15,867 bases of DNA. It comes from an uncultured Maribacter sp. Lineage in GTDB: Bacteria > Bacteroidota > Bacteroidia > Flavobacteriales > Flavobacteriaceae. Both the position numbers and the translations under genes were made by a program. Shown here piece after piece: positions 7,886-14,925 of this stretch (position 1 is its first letter; each line of letters begins with the position of its first letter). The stretch is from the NCBI GenBank assembly GCA_905479535.1, contig CAJQMW010000071.1, positions 1-15,867 on the forward strand. Reading direction: 5' to 3'. A model generated the notes under the pieces. That model made no database searches, was not told the origin of the DNA, and saw only the letters and a program-made list of their open reading frames with translations.

Positions 7886-9505
7886 TTAGTTTAAGTTAAA
7901 TTTAAGTTGCTGTATTTCTATGTATTCGAGTTTGGATTCTTCTGATGGAGCTTCAAAATAAAGACTATCGAATGGGGCTTTTGGAAAGAATATTTCTGTC
8001 ATTACGGTTTGGCCGTCATCAAAAAATAATTCTATGGAAGTTTTATCCAAGACTATTGTTCCAGTCCAATCCTTTTGAGCAGCGGTTTTGGGAGCAATAG
8101 CAATCCTATCACTGAATTTGTCTGAAAAACCAGTGATTCCCGCCTTATTTCTATCAACAAAGTAATTATCCTTTGTGGCATCATAACCGAAACGTAAACT
8201 ATCCCCTTCACTGTTCGACAGTTCAAAAGTGTAAACCCCATCTACTAAATTTTCAATCTTAAAATTAATTTGGGCGCTTGTAAAATCGATGGTCTTAGAA
8301 GTGGTCAACAAAGTCTTTCCTTCAAGTAGTACGTCCGAATTTTTAAGTTTCTCACTCTTAAATTCATTTAGTTCTGGAACAGGATTCGCAACTAGGCGAA
8401 ACGTATTTTCAACCTTTGTTAATTCTAACGTACGTGCTATTGTCATGGCACTGCGCCATTTTTCCGTAGGCACTTCGTTAGCATATAACCAATTGGACAT
8501 CCATCCCATAAATAGCTTGCCGCCATCTTTGTTTTCAATATTTGAAAAAGTTACGCCCGCATAATCGTCACGACCATAATCTACCCAGAAACTATGATCC
8601 TTGCCCATCTCCTCTTTGAGTGATTCGTCCACAATAAAATTTGAACCATCAAAATCACCTACAAAATATTGGGTGGCCGAACCTGTATTTGGCCCACCAG
8701 GATTTATACTTACCAACAAAACCCATTTTTTTTCTGAACTGCCAATGACCGGCAATTGGAAAAAATCCGGACATTCCCATACGCCATCGTGATTACCGAT
8801 ACCTTCTCCAAAACTTGTAAGTTTCTCCCATGATTTTAAGTCCTTTGAAGTATAGAATTGTATTTCTTGGCCGGCAGCCAAAACCATTGTCCATCTTTTC
8901 CTCTCTGCATCCCAACTAACTTTTGGATCCCTAAAATCCCGAGCACCCGGATTCTTTAAAACGGGATTGTCCTTGTATTTAGTCCATGAAAGACCTTCGT
9001 CCAACGAATAGGCAATACTTTGATTTTCTACATCTATTTCACCGGTTTTCTCTTTTTTTGGGTCATGGCTGGTGAAAATTGCGACAATAGGGGTTTTCCC
9101 ATCTGTTCCAAAGCCTGAGGTATTTTCATGGTCCACAACTGCACTACCTGAAAAAATATACCCTAAATCATCTGGGTATAAGGCTATTGGCTGCTCTTTC
9201 CAATTAAACAAATTCGTACTAATGGCATGCCCCCAATGCATTGGCCCCCAAGTGGTACCATCTGGATAGTGTTGAAAATAGAGATGGTAATATCCATTAT
9301 AATAGAACATACCATTGGGGTCGTTCATCCATCCTTTCTCGGGCGAAAAATGAAAGTTTGGGCGGTAGAGGTCTTCATTGGAAATGGCAACAGTATCTTG
9401 TCCATTTTGAACCTGATTAGCTTTCTTGTCGGTTGTATTTTTGCAAGAAAAGACCATTGCGAAAATTCCTATTGTCATCACGAACTTGTATATCTTATTT
9501 TTCAT
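7886..9505 (-). CDS. GH32 beta-fructosidase lipoprotein (levanase/inulinase/invertase type)
   Basis: This 539-residue glycoside hydrolase of family 32 hydrolyses beta-fructosidic bonds in sucrose, inulin or levan. The catalytic triad is clear: nucleophile Asp62 in WMNDPNG, transition-state Asp193 in FRDPK and acid/base Glu244 in WECPDFF. A five-bladed propeller (about 48-360) is followed by the C-terminal beta-sandwich expected in GH32 (about 385-539). The N-terminal signal ends in FAMVFSC with lipobox Cys21, so it is a lipoprotein, either periplasmic or at the cell surface. WMNDPNG with a downstream ECP is shared by exo- and endo-acting members, so specificity cannot be read off; as the only hydrolase of the locus, an exo-acting enzyme releasing fructose is the economical guess. 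It lies 23 bases after the MFS gene and 6 before susC. Confidence 0.96.
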   Translation of the reverse strand: MKNKIYKFVMTIGIFAMVFSCKNTTDKKANQVQNGQDTVAISNEDLYRPNFHFSPEKGWMNDPNGMFYYNGYYHLYFQHYPDGTTWGPMHWGHAISTNLFNWKEQPIALYPDDLGYIFSGSAVVDHENTSGFGTDGKTPIVAIFTSHDPKKEKTGEIDVENQSIAYSLDEGLSWTKYKDNPVLKNPGARDFRDPKVSWDAERKRWTMVLAAGQEIQFYTSKDLKSWEKLTSFGEGIGNHDGVWECPDFFQLPVIGSSEKKWVLLVSINPGGPNTGSATQYFVGDFDGSNFIVDESLKEEMGKDHSFWVDYGRDDYAGVTFSNIENKDGGKLFMGWMSNWLYANEVPTEKWRSAMTIARTLELTKVENTFRLVANPVPELNEFKSEKLKNSDVLLEGKTLLTTSKTIDFTSAQINFKIENLVDGVYTFELSNSEGDSLRFGYDATKDNYFVDRNKAGITGFSDKFSDRIAIAPKTAAQKDWTGTIVLDKTSIELFFDDGQTVMTEIFFPKAPFDSLYFEAPSEESKLEYIEIQQLKFNLN

Positions 9506-9528
9506 ATTTGTTGGTTCTTTGCAATACT

Positions 9529-10896
9529 TCAGTTTAATTTTTGTTCATCAAGACCTATAAGATCATCGGTTGTATTCTTTCTTCCTTTTGTTAGTGTTTT
9601 ACTAAGTTCCTCTAGCGAGATACCTTTGGTTTCTGGCATTACGAAAATCACAAAGAGCAATTGTAGGAACATCATAAAGGCAAAAAAAGCAAATACGGTA
9701 CCCGCTCCGATCGAGGTAAACAACACGGGAACTAACGAGGGTATGATAGCGGCTAAAATCCAATGCACCGAACTACCGAACGATTGACCGGACCCTCTTA
9801 AATGATTCGGGAAAACCTCTGAAATAAATACCCAAATCACGGTGCCTTGGCCTATTGCATGTGCAGCAATAAAAAGGAAAAGAAAAATGGGCACGGCCAT
9901 ACCTTCCCAATTCAGGAAGAATGCACAGGCCACCAAAGTCAAAGAGATGATATAGCCAATAGAACCTGCGTACATCAATTGTTTTCTTCCTAGCCTGTCA
10001 ATGAGGAATACCCCTAAAAGAGTAAAAATCATATTGGTCACCCCTATTCCTATACTGCTTAAAAGAGCAGTGCTCTCACCAAGGCCAGCTTCTACGAAAA
10101 TTCTTGGCGCATAGTACAAAAAGGCATTTATGCCTGACAATTGATTGAAAAAGGCAATGAAAAAAGCCAATAACAAAGGGAACCGGTATTTCTTGATAAA
10201 AATATTCTCTCCCGAAACCGTATTCTCACTTTCAGTCTTTAATTCTAACATCAATACCTCAGGATCCTGATCAGGATTGATTAATAGCAACACTTTTTTT
10301 GCCTCTTCGTTTCTCATTTTGGTCAACAACCACCTAGGGCTTTTTGGAACGCTCAATACGAAGACTGTATAAATAATTGCAGGTATGGCTTCAACACCCA
10401 CCATCCATCGCCACGCGTTTTCACCTATACCATTTAATAGATAATTGGAAAAGAAGGCAATCAAAATTCCGAACACGATATTAAATTGATAAAGGGCCAC
10501 TAATTTTCCCCTGTCCTTTGCAGGTGCTATTTCAGATATATAGGCAGGAGCAGCAATGGTAGATGCACCAACCCCCAGCCCACCTATAAATCTAAAAATG
10601 GCGAATGTGATCGGATCATTGGCAAATGCAGAACCAAGAGCGGATATAGTATAAAGTATACCTATCCATAATAATGTTTTCTTCCTGCCTATCTTGTTCG
10701 TGGGAATTCCGCCTAAAATTGCACCTACTACAGTACCCCATAATGCCATCGCCATAACTATAGTACCATGAAAAACATCTGATGAACCCCACAAGGCCTG
10801 CAACTTTTTATCTGCTCCAGAGATAACTACCGTATCAAATCCGAACAGGAAACCTGCCAATGCTGCGGTAATAGACCAAACCCATATTTTTTTCAT
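9529..10896 (-). CDS. MFS sugar porter (sugar:H+ symporter family)
   Basis: This 455-residue inner-membrane transporter of the sugar-porter branch of the major facilitator superfamily has about 12 membrane segments. Family signatures are visible in order: GFLFGFDTVVISGA in helix 1, the loop GGIPTNKIGRKKTL, RFIGGLGVGAST with YISEIAP, PKSPRWLL before the central loop, NQLSGINAFLYYAPRIF in helix 7, DRLGRKQLM and the terminal PETKGISLEEL. It is related to XylE/GlcP-like proton symporters. In this locus it most likely brings fructose (or sucrose) from the periplasm to the kinase (inference). It is the first gene of the catabolic operon, downstream of the 243-bp gap after the regulator gene, so the regulated promoter should sit in that gap. 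ATG 10896 gives the typical short cytoplasmic start MKKIWVW. Confidence 0.94.
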   Translation of the reverse strand: MKKIWVWSITAALAGFLFGFDTVVISGADKKLQALWGSSDVFHGTIVMAMALWGTVVGAILGGIPTNKIGRKKTLLWIGILYTISALGSAFANDPITFAIFRFIGGLGVGASTIAAPAYISEIAPAKDRGKLVALYQFNIVFGILIAFFSNYLLNGIGENAWRWMVGVEAIPAIIYTVFVLSVPKSPRWLLTKMRNEEAKKVLLLINPDQDPEVLMLELKTESENTVSGENIFIKKYRFPLLLAFFIAFFNQLSGINAFLYYAPRIFVEAGLGESTALLSSIGIGVTNMIFTLLGVFLIDRLGRKQLMYAGSIGYIISLTLVACAFFLNWEGMAVPIFLFLFIAAHAIGQGTVIWVFISEVFPNHLRGSGQSFGSSVHWILAAIIPSLVPVLFTSIGAGTVFAFFAFMMFLQLLFVIFVMPETKGISLEELSKTLTKGRKNTTDDLIGLDEQKLN

Positions 10897-11139
10897 AATC
10901 GTAATTCTCTAGTATGGTTACTAAAGTATTCGTAAAAAACAAGAGGGTATTTTGATGATGTATCAATATGTTATGTTTTTGTTAAGGTGCATGTTTAAAA
11001 TGATAAGTGCTTGATAAACAGTACTTAAAAATAGAATTTTAACATGGGCTTAAACGCACTAACTACACTCATGTTACATGAAGTTTAAAATTGATACATT
11101 CAAAAGGGACTACGAGGTAAGGATAGTATGAAATGTAAA
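10897..11139 (-). promoter_or_regulatory. Regulatory gap upstream of the fructan operon
   Basis: These 243 bases lie between the regulator stop and the MFS start and must hold the operon promoter. They contain no gene. Visible structure includes ATGTATCAAT (10958-10967) and its inverse ATTGATACAT (11090-11099); a near-repeat of GTTTAAAAT followed by GATA (10993-11006 and 11083-11097); and a perfect dyad TCATGT-T-ACATGA (11069-11081). These are candidate operators for the AraC-type output domain of the adjacent regulator. A weak match to the Bacteroidetes -7 element TAnnTTTG (TACTTTAG, minus strand, 10921-10928) exists but has no convincing -33 element. That this stretch is regulatory is likely from position; individual sites are unproven. 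Confidence 0.55.
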
Positions 11140-13881
11140 CTAGATAGATTTCCGAAACGCTATGGGAGAGGTGCCGTATTTGTTTTTGAAGGCGGTTGAG
11201 AAGTAATTTGGAGAAGAAAATCCGTTGGTATATGCAATTTCGGCTACCGTTAATGAGCCAGTCTCGAGCATCACTTTGGCTTTTTCCAATCTGATGTTAC
11301 CAATATAATCACTTATACTAATTCCCATCATCGCCTTTACTTTTCTGTATAGTTGCACCCTTGAGATAGTAAGGTCTTCTGCTAGGTTTTCAACCGAATA
11401 GTCAGAATTTCCCAAATTTTCATTGATAAGGGAATTCAATTGGTTGATAAATTTTTGTTCTATATTCCCAAAGGTATTTAGTTCTTCAATTTTATGTATG
11501 TTACTGGTATAGTAATACCGAAGTTTCTCTCTATTATAAAGTAAAGACTTAATTGACTGAACCAAAATAGAATAGCTGAAGGGTTTGGTCAGATACAAAT
11601 CTGCTCCTGATTGAAGTCCTTTGATGTAAGATTCCTTATTGCCCAAAGCGGTAAGTATTATTGTTGGTATGTGGGAGGTTCGTAAGTCCCTTTTTAGAAT
11701 TTCACAGATTTCGAAACCATCTTTATCCGGCAGATTGATATCGCAGAGTATAATATCAGGGACAGTTTCAAAGGCTTTCTCAAGGGCATCCGTGCCATCG
11801 GATAGATGGATATCATACTCCAATTGTAATTTGTTTTTGAGAAACTGTGATAAATCCTTGTTATCCTCTATAATTAATACAGAATATTTTTCTTGGTTTT
11901 TTCCCGGATCTTGTATTAAGTAATTATCGTCAATCAAATGGTCAGAAGAAAAATCGATAATATTGGAATCGACCAAATCTTGTTCTGAAATAATCTCCGT
12001 TTCATCAAAGTGTGCCTGACCTTTGTATAGGGATATAATGAACTCTGTGCCATGAAGGGAATTCACTTGAATGGTACCTTTGTGCATCTCCACAAATTCC
12101 TTGCTTAAATGCAGACCTATTCCAGAACTGTTCTTTCTGTTGTTCGAACCTTTGAAAAATGCTTGAAATACTCCATCAATTTCGTTCGGAGGGATTCCAA
12201 TGCCTGAATCTCTAAAGCGGATGACAACCATGTTTTTTTTATCATCGTCCTCAATATGAATTCCAATCGTTCCATTATCAGGAGTGAACTTAAAGGCATT
12301 TGAAAGTAGGTTAAAATATACTTTGTCCATTAAATTCCTATCTATGAAAACATCCAACGCTTCATTATTGGAAGTCAATTTGAAATCTATATTACTTTTC
12401 TTCGCTTCTCGTTCAAAATCTTTAAAAATGATTTTTGAAAAACTGTATAAATTGGTTTTAGATGCTTTTAGATTGAACTTACGGTCTTCAATTTTCCTAA
12501 AATCAAGTAATTGATTAATTAATCTTAATAGTCGATTAGAATTGTTGTATATCAACTCTACTTCGTTCCGCATTTTAGAGCCTTTCTCATTGGCAAAGTC
12601 ACTCATTGCTTCAATAGAACTTAAAATCAAAGTAATGGGAGTTTTAAATTCATGGGAAAGCCCTGTAAAGAAATTAAGTTTCGCCTCGTTACTTATTTTT
12701 ACTTCCTTCGCGATTTTCTCGATTTGATTCCGCTGCACGGTAACCTTATCGTTCGTCAATACCAATTGCCTATTTTTCTTTCGTATTGCAAAGATGGAAT
12801 ATACACTATATACAGCAAGGCTTAAGATAATTGCCAACAATGCCATTGTAATTTTAAGAAGGTTATTTTGCGAATAATAAAGTTCTTCTTGTTTTTTTAT
12901 TGCTGCCAACTGTTCTTCCATTTGATCTTGCTGTTCATTTATCTTTTCAAATTGGTTGTTCATAATATCCGCGTTCAACTTATTGATAATGGTCGTTGAG
13001 AGGATGTTATTCTTAGGTATAGTTTCTTTGTTGAAAATTTTCAAAGCCAATTTAATAGCTTCATCACCCCCGGTAGGATAGAGAACTGTTGCCTTCAAAA
13101 CTCCATCTTTTACCGCCTGAATTCCTCCATTGGTTCCGGCAAGACCATCTACTCCAATAAAACTGATTTCATTCTCTATTCCCAACTCGCGAGCGACCTC
13201 CCATGCACCTACCGCCATTCTATCGTTGTGGGCAAACACATAATCCACTTTAATATCATCATTTAATAGTTGTCTAAATTTGTTTTGAATAGACTCTTTT
13301 TCCCAGTCCCCTTCTATAGTTGCCACAATCTGGGCATTTTTGAACTGTACCAGTACTTGCTGAAAACCCATCGTTCTTTCTTCGGCAGGGGAAGATCCCG
13401 CCATACCTCTTATTTCAATAATTCGAATTGAGTCCTTCTTACTTGACGCGATAATTTCCTTAGCGGCATTTCTTCCAATTTCAATATTATCCGCTCCCAA
13501 ATAGGCCGTATATTGTTGGCTTTCAGTTTTTCTATCTACAACCAAAACTGGAATACTAGCTTTGATTGCCTTCCTTACAACCGCTGTTATAGGTTTGGAT
13601 TGAATAGGCGATACAATTAATATATCTACGCTATCTGCAATAAGCTCATCTATCTGTTTTATTTGGGTTAGTACATCATAATTGGCATCCCTAATCTGTA
13701 AATCAATTTCAGGGCTCATTGAAGCCTGTAACCTCATCGAATTGTTCATGGAACGTCTCCAATCATCATTGGTCATGGCCTGAGAAAAACCGATTCGGAT
13801 TTCACCATCATCCTTTTTTTCCGAGCAAGAAAGAAAAAACAAGGCAAGCAAAAAACATAATGCGAGATAAAACGATTTCAT
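11140..13881 (-). CDS. Hybrid two-component system with periplasmic sugar-binding sensor (HTCS)
   Basis: This 913-residue one-protein signalling system senses a sugar in the periplasm and activates the adjacent operon. In order it has a signal ending in FFLSC (Cys19), a type I periplasmic-binding-protein sensor of the ribose/galactose-binding kind (about 25-315; IGFSQAMTNDDWRRS, FAHNDRMAVGAWEVA, IGVDGLAG), a short coiled-coil-like stretch, one membrane helix (about 341-366), a HisKA domain with His410 in LSHEFKTP, a HATPase domain (Asn528 in LLSNAFKF; DSGIGIP; SSGIGLHLS), a receiver with Asp714 in CDINLPDKDG, and a C-terminal AraC-type helix-turn-helix (about 800-913; FSSPNYFSTAFKNKYG). A periplasmic-binding sensor instead of Reg_prop repeats matches the Bacteroides BT1754 type, known to bind fructose. 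Fructose as ligand here is inference supported by the GH32 gene. All key residues are present. Confidence 0.95.
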   Translation of the reverse strand: MKSFYLALCFLLALFFLSCSEKKDDGEIRIGFSQAMTNDDWRRSMNNSMRLQASMSPEIDLQIRDANYDVLTQIKQIDELIADSVDILIVSPIQSKPITAVVRKAIKASIPVLVVDRKTESQQYTAYLGADNIEIGRNAAKEIIASSKKDSIRIIEIRGMAGSSPAEERTMGFQQVLVQFKNAQIVATIEGDWEKESIQNKFRQLLNDDIKVDYVFAHNDRMAVGAWEVARELGIENEISFIGVDGLAGTNGGIQAVKDGVLKATVLYPTGGDEAIKLALKIFNKETIPKNNILSTTIINKLNADIMNNQFEKINEQQDQMEEQLAAIKKQEELYYSQNNLLKITMALLAIILSLAVYSVYSIFAIRKKNRQLVLTNDKVTVQRNQIEKIAKEVKISNEAKLNFFTGLSHEFKTPITLILSSIEAMSDFANEKGSKMRNEVELIYNNSNRLLRLINQLLDFRKIEDRKFNLKASKTNLYSFSKIIFKDFEREAKKSNIDFKLTSNNEALDVFIDRNLMDKVYFNLLSNAFKFTPDNGTIGIHIEDDDKKNMVVIRFRDSGIGIPPNEIDGVFQAFFKGSNNRKNSSGIGLHLSKEFVEMHKGTIQVNSLHGTEFIISLYKGQAHFDETEIISEQDLVDSNIIDFSSDHLIDDNYLIQDPGKNQEKYSVLIIEDNKDLSQFLKNKLQLEYDIHLSDGTDALEKAFETVPDIILCDINLPDKDGFEICEILKRDLRTSHIPTIILTALGNKESYIKGLQSGADLYLTKPFSYSILVQSIKSLLYNREKLRYYYTSNIHKIEELNTFGNIEQKFINQLNSLINENLGNSDYSVENLAEDLTISRVQLYRKVKAMMGISISDYIGNIRLEKAKVMLETGSLTVAEIAYTNGFSSPNYFSTAFKNKYGTSPIAFRKSI

Positions 13882-14439
13882 GAGTACATTCTCCTAAATG
13901 TAAACTTAGTGAAAATTGAATTTAATAAATCTAATAATTGAGTGGTATGAATATCTAATCAAAAGAAGGTTACTTAAAGGAGCACAAAACGAACAATTTT
14001 TAAGACTTTCATTTTTTCTTTCCTCAGTTGTATTAACTGGCTGTCTTTTGGGACATTACATTTTATTCTTTCCTTTATTTCGGTCAGCCTGCAATAAGAC
14101 ACTTATAAAATTCTGCATGTATCATTCTTTCCGGTGTATCATAATCCGACATTATGCTGAGGTGTTAGATTCACGGTATTCATTACCTATAACATCAGAA
14201 ATACAATATCAGCTATATCTATTGCGTCAAGAATATATTTTTTAAGGTTGACTTTTGAATTCTATAAAATTAACTTCGTAAGCTTTTGCTCTAGAATGAG
14301 AAGCAAAATTATCGGCCTTGATAAAGGGGAGCATCAGACCCATTAATACCGTTGTGTATAATTTACTATCGGTTCAGGGAACCACAATTAAAATTTCCAT
14401 CCATTTCCTAGTACTAATTGTTTAATTCGAAGAGATCAC
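13882..14439. promoter_or_regulatory. Gene-poor gap between divergent HTCS and aldehyde oxidoreductase operons
   Basis: These 558 bases separate two divergently transcribed units, so both promoters should lie here. I find no credible gene. The motif TGTATCA occurs twice in direct repeat (14118-14124 and 14135-14141, 17 bases apart) and also appears in the gap on the other side of the regulator gene. A 7-bp inverted repeat TTTTGCT/AGCAAAA (14284-14290 with 14302-14308) has no T run and is not a terminator. Base composition changes from AT-rich to GC-richer at or near the right end of this gap. Confidence 0.5.
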
Positions 14440-14925
14440 ATGAGTGCTTTAAATGAAAATAAATTAACCTTGCACATCAACGGGGAGAGCCGAAAGCTCA
14501 ATGCTCCTTCCAGTAGCTCCCTTTTGGACGCTTTGCGCGAAATCCTTCATCTTACGGGAACAAAAAAGGGTTGTGACCACGGGCAGTGCGGTGCTTGCAC
14601 GGTTTTGGTGAATGGCAAGGCCATCAACTCCTGTCTCGCCCTGGCAAAGATGCAGGAGGATAAAGAAATTACCACCATAGAAGGCATAGCAACTTCAGAT
14701 CGGTTACACAAGGTACAACAGGCCTTCATACAACACGACGCCTTCCAATGTGGCTACTGTACTTCCGGGCAAATCTGCTCCATGGTCAGTATGCTGAATA
14801 TGGGGCAGGGGAACAGTCCCGAGGAAATCAGGGATTTGATGAGCGGAAATATCTGCCGTTGTGGTGCCTATGCCAATATTTATAAAGTAGCCGAAGAGAT
14901 GGTGAAAAAAAATAAGACGACATGA
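14440..14925 (+). CDS. paoA: [2Fe-2S] subunit of a PaoABC-type molybdenum aldehyde oxidoreductase
   Basis: This 161-residue electron-transfer subunit belongs to the xanthine dehydrogenase family. The N-terminal plant-ferredoxin domain binds one [2Fe-2S] through Cys45, Cys50, Cys53 (GCDHGQCGACTV) and Cys65. The C-terminal four-helix domain binds the second through Cys104, Cys107 (QCGYCTSGQIC) and Cys139, Cys141 (GNICRCGAYANI). The wording closely follows E. coli PaoA/YagT as I recall it, but the Tat signal of that protein is absent: MSALNENKLTLHING leads straight into the ferredoxin fold, and an in-frame TAA at about 14388 with no start codon in between rules out a longer N terminus. The complex would thus be cytoplasmic (inference). 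Its stop overlaps the next start by 4 bases (ATGA), implying translational coupling. A flavin subunit follows; the molybdenum subunit should lie beyond the window. Confidence 0.93.
   Translation: MSALNENKLTLHINGESRKLNAPSSSSLLDALREILHLTGTKKGCDHGQCGACTVLVNGKAINSCLALAKMQEDKEITTIEGIATSDRLHKVQQAFIQHDAFQCGYCTSGQICSMVSMLNMGQGNSPEEIRDLMSGNICRCGAYANIYKVAEEMVKKNKTT

Noticed and set aside
9227..9787. 186-residue plus-strand frame
   Set aside because: It lies opposite the GH32 and MFS genes, both of which have clear catalytic or family motifs; composition is that of an antisense shadow.
10921..10928. Possible -7 promoter element TACTTTAG on the minus strand before the MFS gene
   Set aside because: It matches TAnnTTTG at all but one fixed base, but no TTG-type -33 element is found at the usual distance.
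13901..13908. Possible -7 promoter element TAAGTTTA on the minus strand before the regulator gene
   Set aside because: One mismatch to TAnnTTTG and no -33 partner at the right spacing; chance matches are common in AT-rich DNA.
13916..14245. 109-residue plus-strand reading frame in the gap upstream of the regulator
   Set aside because: It starts with TTG, has no recognisable domain, is rich in scattered hydrophobic and Cys residues as expected of AT-rich non-coding DNA, and covers the region where the regulator promoter should lie.
14284..14308. Inverted repeat TTTTGCT/AGCAAAA considered as a terminator
   Set aside because: The stem is AT-rich and short with an 11-base loop, there is no T run on either strand, and no gene ends nearby.
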